Positions 18,185-26,500 of a stretch of 64,000 nucleotides of DNA are shown one piece after another (position 1 is the stretch's first letter; each line of letters opens with the position of its first letter). The stretch is from the NCBI GenBank assembly GCA_964578535.1, contig CAZODI010000007.1, forward strand, positions 1-64,000. The letters are read 5' to 3'. A program made the position numbers and the translations under genes. The notes below the pieces were generated by a model, which was given only the letters and a program-made list of their open reading frames with translations, did not search any database and had not been told where the DNA came from. This DNA comes from PHBD01 sp964578535 (lineage in GTDB: Bacteria > Desulfobacterota > Syntrophia > Syntrophales > PHBD01).

Positions 18185-18378
18185 GCGTCTGTCGTTTCGA
18201 TCCATGAGACGATATATCCATCCGGTTGTTTTCGGGTCGGCATGCTGGACCAGATGAGCCGCGATGTCAAGAGGCACAACGGGGCGGAAGATTCGTCTGT
18301 TGGATGTTAATTTGTGTGAAGTGCGGCTCAAAAACGTTCATGGCCGCCTGTTGAAATAAATCGGTTCGAAGCGCAGCT

Positions 18379-18822
18379 TCAAGGGATGCCCTTTGATATC
18401 GCATTCAAAACCTTCAGTTTTAGAGCCTCATCGTCTTCGTCACCTTGCAGAAGGGCATTCATCCATTCGCTAAGCAACTCCCTGTTTATGTTCCCGGCGG
18501 CAACATGGTAGCTTATGTTCTCCGATTCCCGGATAAATCCCCCCACGCTTCGCAAATAGCCGTTGAGCAGGAGCATTTGTGCACAAAGTGAAATGGCGAT
18601 TCGCTTGTTGCCGTCGGCAAAGCAATGGAACTTGCAGGTGCAGAAGAACAAATGGGTCAATTTGTCGGCAAGGTATGGATAATAATCATCATTCCGCATG
18701 TGATTCAGAATGGAGTCCAGTTGCCCGGAGTCAAGGCAACCAACCGATCCCCCGCCGCTGACGGCCACCGTCTTGCGATGCACTTCAAGAGCCTGATCGA
18801 GCGTGAGGTAGATAATCGGCAT
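18379..18822 (-). CDS. doc: Doc-type Fic-domain toxin
   Basis: 147 residues. Doc proteins are short Fic enzymes that phosphorylate EF-Tu and stop translation; other Fic enzymes transfer AMP. The active-site loop HCFADGNKRIA (about 65-75) has the HxFx(D/A)xNK(R) core with its catalytic His and the phosphate-binding Asn/Lys/Arg. The N-terminal IIYLTLDQALEVHRKTV and DSGQLDSIL blocks also match Doc. Start ATG 18822 is two bases after the stop of the upstream HTH gene, so they form one unit. The usual small Phd antitoxin is absent; the 339-residue HTH protein takes its place. Base composition is visibly more AT-rich than the flanking kinases, suggesting transfer. Confidence 0.85.
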   Translation of the reverse strand: MPIIYLTLDQALEVHRKTVAVSGGGSVGCLDSGQLDSILNHMRNDDYYPYLADKLTHLFFCTCKFHCFADGNKRIAISLCAQMLLLNGYLRSVGGFIRESENISYHVAAGNINRELLSEWMNALLQGDEDDEALKLKVLNAISKGIP

Positions 18823-18824
18823 GA

Positions 18825-19844
18825 TTATTCACGCTCTTTGAGCCGCTTCATGACATCTTTCGCGTCTTCAAGCCTTTCTGCCAATTCCTTGCTTTTCTCA
18901 CCAAGAAAACGTTCAAATTCTTCGCGCTGCAGGGGGGTGACATATTCCTTGAGCTGAAGATGCAACGCGTCGCGAAATGCCAGATCACGACTGGCCATTT
19001 TGTTCCGTGCTTTCTCGATAAGAGGCTTCCATAACGCCTGATTTTCAAAATCTGTAAATAGTGAATCAACCTCCCATGAGGTCAGTTTGCGCTTCCGGGC
19101 TGCAAAGCTGCTGCGTAATACAGCGGCAAAACCGCTCTCATATGCAGCGACCAAATCCAGTATCTCGGCGTAGAAGGTGTCCCTTACCTTGTCTTTCTCC
19201 TGTAACCGCAAAACCTTACGATATTCCGTCGCCTTTTCCTTGAAAATGCTGACATAGATCTTGTCCGTGTAGAGAGGATACTTGAAGTTACCCATATCGA
19301 CACAATCCTTCAATGCGTCGGTGAATTCGCGGCGATAGCTTTCTTCCTCGAACCAGGATTGAAGAAAATCCTCATCCCGCTGGTTGATGTATTTGGTGCC
19401 GCCGCCGGTGCGTTGATTGATCGTATCGATGACGATGTCGAGAATAGCGCGACGCAGGAGCCGCGCCCGCTCGCTCTCGACGATCAGCATGGACAGATTC
19501 AGGAATGCGCGGAAGTCAAAGATGCCGAGCACAGTCGTTTTGGTAACGAAGCCCATTTCGTCACCAAAATGCTTCCCGATCTCTTTTTTCAGCTCTTTCA
19601 AATGGTTACCGCGCAATACCTCGTACCCGTTCCGGCGCAGTTCGTCGCCGTATTTCTCGATATAGTGGTCGATCGTGCGGGAGGTGACCTCAAAGAAAGT
19701 TGCCACCTGCTCTTTCAGCACGACCGTCTTGTCTTGAAACGGAATACCTCGGATTCCTGCTGCTTTTTCGATTTCAGCAACGGCGTAAGGGTTGTTGAGG
19801 ATGTTCTGCCGGTCGAGGACGGAATTCGTCAGATCTTTCTTCAC
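18825..19844 (-). CDS. HTH DNA-binding protein paired with Doc (RhuM-like)
   Basis: 339 residues. N-terminal part resembles the RhuM/Fic-associated DNA-binding family: VVLKEQVATFFEVTSRTIDHYIEKYGDEL-type helix-turn-helix around 41-70, followed by NGYEVL and a long charged helical C-terminal region ending in Glu/Lys-rich coils (about 295-339). Proteins of this kind occur beside Fic/Doc genes and inside restriction-modification loci. A role as antitoxin or autoregulator of the doc gene is inferred from the two-base spacing. AT-rich relative to neighbours. Confidence 0.65.
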   Translation of the reverse strand: MKKDLTNSVLDRQNILNNPYAVAEIEKAAGIRGIPFQDKTVVLKEQVATFFEVTSRTIDHYIEKYGDELRRNGYEVLRGNHLKELKKEIGKHFGDEMGFVTKTTVLGIFDFRAFLNLSMLIVESERARLLRRAILDIVIDTINQRTGGGTKYINQRDEDFLQSWFEEESYRREFTDALKDCVDMGNFKYPLYTDKIYVSIFKEKATEYRKVLRLQEKDKVRDTFYAEILDLVAAYESGFAAVLRSSFAARKRKLTSWEVDSLFTDFENQALWKPLIEKARNKMASRDLAFRDALHLQLKEYVTPLQREEFERFLGEKSKELAERLEDAKDVMKRLKERE

Positions 19845-19859
19845 GCTGATTGAACCTCT

Positions 19860-20003
19860 CTACAGGCTGCGCACATTTCCCAGGCCATACTGCTGGAAAA
19901 TGGCGGAAAGGTTGCTTTTGGTCACATCATCTGCGAAGGCGGCATCGCGAAAAACAACCGTGCTTTCACCTGCCGGAGAAAGCGCCTTGTGCCATGCCGT
20001 GAT
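19860..20003 (-). pseudogene. Truncated C-terminus of a type III restriction-modification methyltransferase (Mod)
   Basis: The last 47 codons of a minus-strand frame, with core STVVFRDAAFADDVTKSN and the ending NVRSL, resemble the very C-terminus of type III Mod adenine methyltransferases. None of the catalytic motifs (DPPY, FxGxG) is present and the sequence ahead of it is low-complexity and unrelated, so this is a remnant. It ends 15 bases before the HTH gene start, an order (mod, HTH/Fic genes, res) known from restriction islands; no res gene is here. Recognition is from memory of the family tail, hence moderate confidence. Confidence 0.5.
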
Positions 20004-20245
20004 GCCCCATGCCAAGGGTTCTGGTTCGTCGATGCGGATCGAAGGGGAAACCTGTTCCATCCCGGGCGTCCGCCCCTGTCTTGGAGGTAAGAGTGTTGTA
20101 TCAGGGACGGAGGTTGGGAACGTGGCGAATGTACTCGGGTTGCTTCCGGGTTGCAACCCTGAAGTGAATCCTGCAATGGATGGTTTCCATTGTAGATCAT
20201 GAAATGAACCAGGCATTTCCGTTCAAGATTGTTTCGCAGCACAGG

Positions 20246-22393
20246 TCACCGTTCCGCCGGTTCCGATCCCTCTCCCACGGCTCTCTTCACGGCCCGGGCG
20301 AGGTCGCCGAGGGAGACGGGCTTCATCAGGAAATCCCGGCAGCCGAGTTTTTGCGCCTCCTCCTTGTCGATCCGCTCGCTGAAACCGGTGGTCAGGATGA
20401 TCGGGAGATCGGGCCGGATCTTCAGCATCTCCCCCGCCAGGCGGGCGCCGGTCATGTTGGGCATCGTCATGTCGGTGATCACCAGGTCGTAATCCCGGGG
20501 GTTTGCACGGAACGCCTCCAGGGCGTCGATACTGCTCAGGCGTACGGCCACGTCGTAGCCGAGGGACGTGAGCATCTCCCGCCCCAGGGAGGCGACGGGC
20601 TCCTCGTCGTCGACGTACAGGATGTGCCCGGTCCCCTCGGGAATCAGGGCCATCTCCGGCCCTTCCCATTCCTTTTCGGCATCGAGCAGGGGCAGGTGAA
20701 TCGTGAAGGCGGTTCCTTTCCCGGACTCGCTCTCCACGTGAATCATCCCGCCGTGGTCCTTGACGATGCCGTAGACGACGGACAATCCCAGCCCCGTCCC
20801 TTCGCCGGACGCCTTGGTTGTGAAGAAAGGATCGAAAATCTTGTCCCGGACAGCCGGGTCGATCCCTTCCCCGGTGTCGCTCACCACCATCTGCAGATAG
20901 GGCCCTTCCTTCAATCCCGGATCGTAAACCGGGCTTTGCGCGGTGAGTACCTGCCGGCCGAGTCGCACCTCCAGGACGCCCTCCCTTTCCCGCATGGCAT
21001 GCACGGCATTGGTACAGAGGTTCATCAGTACCTGGTGGATCTGGGTGGGATCGGCCAGGACGGTGTCGTGGGGAGTTTCGAATGACGTGCGGATCTCGAC
21101 GGTCGAGGGAATGGACGACCGAAGCAGCTGCAGGACTTCCTTGACGACAGGGGTGACGGCCATCGGCTTCATCTCCTGGTCCCGCCGGCGGCTGAAGGTC
21201 AGGATCTGTTTGACCAGGTCCCGGGAGCGGTCGCAGGCCTTGAGGATCTGATCGAGATAGGGCTGGATCTGCGGGTCCGTCGTCCTGAACCGCGCCAGTT
21301 CCGCATAGCCCATCATCGCCGAGAGGATATTGTTGAAATCATGCGCAATGCCCCCGGCCAGTGTGCCGATGGCCTCCATCTTCTGGGCCTGCCGGAGCAT
21401 CGTCTCGAGTTTGACCGCCTCGGTGACGTCCCGGTTGAGGGCAATGTAGCCCGTCAGCTCACCGGTCGAGGTGAGCAGGGGGCTGATGGTGGAGTCCGCC
21501 TGGATCCGTTTCCCGTCCTTCCGCCGGTTCGTCATGCGTCCGCTCCAGATCATGCCGCTCTTGAGGGTCTTCCAGAGATTCTCATAAAAGGAATGATCCT
21601 GGACGCCGCTCTTCAGGAGCGCCGGAGTCCTGCCGATGGCCTCGCTGCGGCTGTATCCGGTGACTTTCTCGAAGGCCGGATTCACGTACTGGATGACTCC
21701 GTCCGGGTCGGTGATGAGGACGCTTTCCGCGGCCCGCTCGATGGCGAAATTCAGGCGCCGGAGGTCCTCCTCGGCTTTCTTCCGTTCGGAAATGTCCATC
21801 AGCACGCCGTGGTAAAGCAGAAGGCCGCCGTCCCTTTTCGGCGTGGCCAGCGCCTTGAACCAGATGAGTGCGCCGTCCGGCTTGACAAACCGGCCCTCGA
21901 ACCTCCAGGGGGTCCCGGAAGCCACCGCCTCCCGGAGAGAGTCCAGGAAACGGCCGCGGTCCTCCTCCACGACGTGATCGGCGAACATCGGGAAGAAGAC
22001 ATCGATCTCCGTGGACAATCCGAAGGTCTCCGTCAATTTCTCGCTCACGTAGCTGACGTTGCAGCCTCCGGCGTCCGTGGCAACGAACTGGTATGCGACA
22101 CCGGGGATATTGGTCGCGATGCTGTGCAGCAGGATCTCCCTCTCCTGAAGCGTCCTGTTCATCCTCATCAATCGATCCACATACGTGTGGATGAGAACAT
22201 AGAGCAGCGACGCCGTGATCAGGATAAACAGAATGCCCTTTGATATCTGGACATACGTCATCACGTTTGCATCGCGGACCAGCCAGGCGAGGATGGTATC
22301 CGAGAAGTATATCCACAGCACGCCGAAGAATATGTAGATGACGATGATCTTCAGGACGGCGTAGCGGTCGTGTTGTTGTGAGGACGAATCCAT
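20246..22393 (-). CDS. Membrane-bound PAS hybrid histidine kinase with receiver domain
   Basis: 715 residues. Two N-terminal membrane helices (about 10-35 and 50-75, the second IFILITASLLYVLIHTYV-like), two PAS domains with a PAC-type linker DISERKKAEEDLRRLN, HisKA box GGIAHDFNNILSAMMGYAEL, ATPase motifs DTGEGID and GEGTGLGLSVVYGIVKDHGG, and a C-terminal receiver with the acceptor Asp in LVITDMTMPNMTG. I use ATG 22393, after the HD-GYP stop, because the longer frame overlaps the HD-GYP gene and codes no recognisable domain. Third gene of the operon that starts at 28382. The short periplasmic loop leaves little room for an external sensor, so sensing is likely by the PAS domains. Confidence 0.88.
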   Translation of the reverse strand: MDSSSQQHDRYAVLKIIVIYIFFGVLWIYFSDTILAWLVRDANVMTYVQISKGILFILITASLLYVLIHTYVDRLMRMNRTLQEREILLHSIATNIPGVAYQFVATDAGGCNVSYVSEKLTETFGLSTEIDVFFPMFADHVVEEDRGRFLDSLREAVASGTPWRFEGRFVKPDGALIWFKALATPKRDGGLLLYHGVLMDISERKKAEEDLRRLNFAIERAAESVLITDPDGVIQYVNPAFEKVTGYSRSEAIGRTPALLKSGVQDHSFYENLWKTLKSGMIWSGRMTNRRKDGKRIQADSTISPLLTSTGELTGYIALNRDVTEAVKLETMLRQAQKMEAIGTLAGGIAHDFNNILSAMMGYAELARFRTTDPQIQPYLDQILKACDRSRDLVKQILTFSRRRDQEMKPMAVTPVVKEVLQLLRSSIPSTVEIRTSFETPHDTVLADPTQIHQVLMNLCTNAVHAMREREGVLEVRLGRQVLTAQSPVYDPGLKEGPYLQMVVSDTGEGIDPAVRDKIFDPFFTTKASGEGTGLGLSVVYGIVKDHGGMIHVESESGKGTAFTIHLPLLDAEKEWEGPEMALIPEGTGHILYVDDEEPVASLGREMLTSLGYDVAVRLSSIDALEAFRANPRDYDLVITDMTMPNMTGARLAGEMLKIRPDLPIILTTGFSERIDKEEAQKLGCRDFLMKPVSLGDLARAVKRAVGEGSEPAER

Positions 22394-22475
22394 ATTCGCA
22401 TCCGTCGAATGGCCGGAAAGATGGATCTCTTTACCGGCAGGCGGGCCCTTCCCGGTCCCGGCGCCTGTTGGTGCC

Positions 22476-23561
22476 TTATCCTGTGTACCCCATTTCGCGT
22501 CCGATCCGGTTGAATTCCTCCTCCAGCACCAGGAAGGCGGCAACCACGACGGGGTCGAACTGGACGCCGCTGCCTTTCTCAATGAAACCGAGTGCCTGCT
22601 CCCGTGTGCAAGGTCCCTTGTAACAGCGGCAGGAGCGCAGCGCGTCGTAGACGTCCGCGACGGCCATGATCCGGGCCGCCAGGGGGATCTCCTCGCCCTC
22701 GAGTCCATCGGGATAGCCTCTCCCGTCCCAGCGCTCATGATGGCTCCGTGCGATGGAGATGCCCATGTTGATAAATGCGTTCCCGGGGTACACGTCACGG
22801 ACCGACTCCATGGTCGCAGCGCCCACGACGGAATGCTCCTTCATGATGCGGAACTCTTCCTCGGTCAGCTTGCCTGCTTTCAGCAGGATCCGGTCGGGAC
22901 TGGCGACCTTGCCGATGTCGTGCAGCGGGCTGGCATTGAAGATGTTGTGGATGAAGGCCTCGTCGATCGCCTGGTTGTACGGCTCTTCCCGGCCCAGTTT
23001 TTCAGCCAGCATCCCGCAGAAGACCTGGACCCTCTCCAGGTGTTTTCCCGTTTCCCTGTCCCTGGATTCGGCCAGCTTGGAGAGGGCGAAGATCGTCGAC
23101 ACCTGGGAGGCGGAGATCTCCCGAACCTGTTCTGCCACCAGGTCCTCCAGGTGTGCCTGGTAGCGCCGCAGCTTCAGGTGGGTCTCCACTCGCGCTTCCA
23201 CCTCTTCAAACTGGAAGGGCTTGGTCACGTAATCGACGCCGCCGCTGCCGAAGGCCTTCACTTTGTCCAGTGTCTCCGTGAGGGCGCTGATGAAAATGAC
23301 GGGGATATCGCGGAATCGGACGTCCTCTTTCAGCCTCCGGCAGACCTCGAAACCGTCCATTTCCGGCATGGTGATGTCGAGGAGGATCAGGTCGGGCTTT
23401 TCATGCTCCACGGCCTTGAGGGCCAGTTTTCCGCTGGGTACGGGCCGCACGCGGTGGCCTTTCTCCTTCAGCATGCCCGCAAGGAGGGTGAGGTTGGCGG
23501 GCACATCGTCCACGACCAGGATATCGGCCTGGACCGGATCCGTTTTGCTTTTGTTTTTCAT
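22476..23561 (-). CDS. Response regulator with HD-GYP phosphodiesterase domain
   Basis: 361 residues: receiver domain (acceptor Asp in LILLDITMPEMDGFE, about 57), a linking helix, then an HD-GYP domain that hydrolyses c-di-GMP. Catalytic and metal residues are present: LHDIGK (about 214), the HHERWDGRGYPDGL segment (about 273-286) carrying GYP, and AVADVYDAL. It starts three bases after the giant kinase stop and is followed by a second kinase, so it is probably the output of these kinases: phosphorylation would change c-di-GMP turnover. Confidence 0.92.
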   Translation of the reverse strand: MKNKSKTDPVQADILVVDDVPANLTLLAGMLKEKGHRVRPVPSGKLALKAVEHEKPDLILLDITMPEMDGFEVCRRLKEDVRFRDIPVIFISALTETLDKVKAFGSGGVDYVTKPFQFEEVEARVETHLKLRRYQAHLEDLVAEQVREISASQVSTIFALSKLAESRDRETGKHLERVQVFCGMLAEKLGREEPYNQAIDEAFIHNIFNASPLHDIGKVASPDRILLKAGKLTEEEFRIMKEHSVVGAATMESVRDVYPGNAFINMGISIARSHHERWDGRGYPDGLEGEEIPLAARIMAVADVYDALRSCRCYKGPCTREQALGFIEKGSGVQFDPVVVAAFLVLEEEFNRIGREMGYTG

Positions 23562-23564
23562 GAA

Positions 23565-26500
23565 TCATGCTCCGTGTGAAAACAGCTCGATCAATGCTTC
23601 ATATTCATAGCGGGCGGCCATCTGCCGCACCCACCGGGTGAAATCCGGGTGCTCCGCGGCCAGTCGTCCGACCAGTTCGTTCAAGAGGTCCATGTCGGCG
23701 CTCTCCACCGCGTCCCGCATTTGCGAGATCAGTTCCGGGGCAAGAGCAGCGACAGTCCGGTGCATCCGGGCGGCATCTTCCGCCCCGTCGGGTGTCCTTT
23801 CCGGGGACTCCGTTTCGTCGTACAGGAATTCGACTCCTGTGAGCAGGCGGATGGTTTCAAACAGATCCTCTTCTTTGAAGGGCTTCGACAGGTAGCCGTC
23901 GGCCCCGGCGGCGAAGATCCGCTGCCGGTCCTCCTCGAAGGCGCTGGCCGTGACGGCGATGACGGCCGTGCCCTTCAGCTCCGGCGTCGCCTTGATGACG
24001 CGCGTGGCCTCGTAACCGTCCATGACGGGCATGGTCATGTCCATGAGGACCACCCGGGGCTTCCACTCCCGGATCGACTGAAGAGCCTCCTCCCCGTTGA
24101 CGGCCTCCCGGGTGGTGAATCCGACGGTGCCGAGCAGCCGGGTAAGCAACTGGCGGTTCGTGTCCCGGTCGTCGGCGACAAGGACTCGGATCTCGCCCTG
24201 GCCGGGCTTCAGGCGCAGGACACGGCGCTTTGCCTCCTTCGGTTTCGCCTGCTCCTCCGTTCCTTCCCGGACGGGAATCTCGAAGCGGAAGGTCGTTCCC
24301 TTGCCGACGGTGCTGGTCACCGTGATGGATCCCCCCATGACCTGGACGAACCCCCGGCTGAGGGCCAGTCCAAGGCCGGTTCCGCCGCTCTTGACTCCGG
24401 TCCGGGTCTGCTCGAAGGCCTGGAAGAGGATGCCCTTTTCCTCCTCGGTCATGCCGGGTCCCGTGTCCTCCACCTCGAAGCGGAGATCCACCTTGTCTCC
24501 CTTTTCGGCCCTGGCCGCCACACGCAGGGCGATGCCGCCCTCCTCGGTGAACTTCACGGCGTTCCCCAGGAGGTTGATGAGGACCTGGCGGAGTTTTCCT
24601 TCGTCCGTGACGGCCCAGCGGGGAACGGGCCCGACCTCCTCCAGCAGGAAGGTCAGTTTCTTTGCGTCGGTCCGGATGCGGAACATCCGTTCGATGTCCC
24701 GGAGGAAGGCGTGCAGGTCGAAGGTGTTCGGTGTGAAGGTGGCCCGCCCGGCCTCGATCTTGGACATTTCCAGGATGTCGTTGATGAGCGCAAGCAGATG
24801 TTCGCCGCTGCGGTTGATGACATCCAGGTGTTCCCGGGACTGCGGCGAGAGATCCGGGTCCCGCTCCATGAGCTGGGCGAAGCCGAGGATGGCGTTCATG
24901 GGCGTCCGGATCTCGTGGGACATGTTCGCCAGGAACGCGCTCTTGGAGCGGCTTGCCGCGTCGGCCGCATCCTTGGCCTCTTTCAGGATGGTGATATCCC
25001 GAACCGTGCCGCGGAAGCCGACAATCTTGTCCTGACCGTTTCTGACAGGGTAGGCGGAGACGGCCGAGTAGACGCTGGTCCCGTCTTTCCTGGTGAGCCG
25101 CCAGTAGAAGTCTCCGGATGGTTTTCCGCTCACGTAGACTTCGTGGAAAATCTTGTAAACGCGTTTGGTTTCCTCATCGTCCATGTATGCGCTGAACGGG
25201 AGCCCCGTGAGCTCTCCCTCCCCGTACCCCAGGAATTTCCGCAGGGCCGGATTGCAGAAGAGCATGCTGCCTTTCAGATCGACCTCATAGTAGCCGCTGT
25301 CCATGGTTTCGAGGATGGTCCGGTATTTCTCCTCGGCCTCCTTCAGTTCCGCTTCCATCCGCTTTCGCTCCGAGATGTCGCGGGACACACCCACAATACC
25401 GGTCAGTCGTCCTGCATCGTCACGCATGGGGCTCAACGTCACATCCACCCAGAAGGTGGAACCGTCTTTTTTGTACTGCTCCAATTCGAGATGGGATGTG
25501 GGATTGCCGCCCTTTTCGATTTCAGGGAGTACCCGGAGATAGTCCTCAAAGAGCACGTTCAGGGATTCCGGAGTCATGGCATCGGCAAAGGGCTGTCCCA
25601 TGGCCTCCTCGGGAGTCACGCCCCGCAATTTCTGTATGGCGGGACTTATGTAAGTCATTCGGAGATTCGTATCCGTCGTATAGATCACATCACCGCTGTT
25701 CTCGGTGAGGAGCCGGTACTTTTCCTCGCTCCGGCGGAGCGCCTCGGCGGCAGCTTCCCGCTCGGCCTCCGCCCGTTTTCGTTCCGAGATGTCACGGGTC
25801 ACGCCGTTGAAGGCGACGGGCCTGCCCCGTTCATCCCTTTTCACGACGGCGCTGATCTCCATCCACAGCCGGTCCCCGTTCTTGGCAATATGCTCCGCCT
25901 CCATCACGATCCGATCCAAAGGTTCCTTGCCCGCAACGATCCTCCTGAAGCCGGCCGTCACGGCCTCCGCGGTCTCCGGGGTAAAGACGTTCTCGAGTTT
26001 CATGCCCACCGTCTCCTCGGCGGTGTATCCGAGCGTGCGTTCCACCGAGTTCGAGCAGAACGCGTAGCTCATGGCTTTCAGGTCGAAGACCCAGATGATG
26101 TCACTCGTGTTTTCCACCAGGAATTTGTAATTTTCCTCACTTCGGCGCAGCGCCTCGGCGGCCTCCTGCTTTTCCGCCTCGGCCCGTCTCCGCTCGCTGA
26201 TGTCTCGGGAAACGCCGAGATAGCCGATCAGGCGGCCTTCGTCATCGCGCATGGTCATCATAGAGGCTTCCACCCATACGGTTGAGCCATCCTTGCGGTA
26301 CTGCTCGATCTCGATGCGCGCCGTCGGATTCTTTCCTTGCTCGATGTCGGGAAGGAAGCGGTTGTATGCGAAGAGGACCGTATTCAGCGAATCCGGAGTC
26401 ATGGCCTGTTCCACCGTCTCGGCCAGGGCCTCCTCGACCGTGATTCCACGCAATTTCCGGATCGAGGGGCTGACGTAGGTAAAGCGCATTGCCGTGTCGG

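Noticed and set aside
18125..18331. 68-codon frame between doc and the kinase
   Set aside because: It spans the terminator hairpin, has no ribosome site and no family.
20004..20245. Gene in the stretch between the Mod remnant and the third hybrid kinase
   Set aside because: Open frames read as low-complexity Pro/Ser/Thr without ribosome site; only a 12-base palindrome (20148-20159) is notable.
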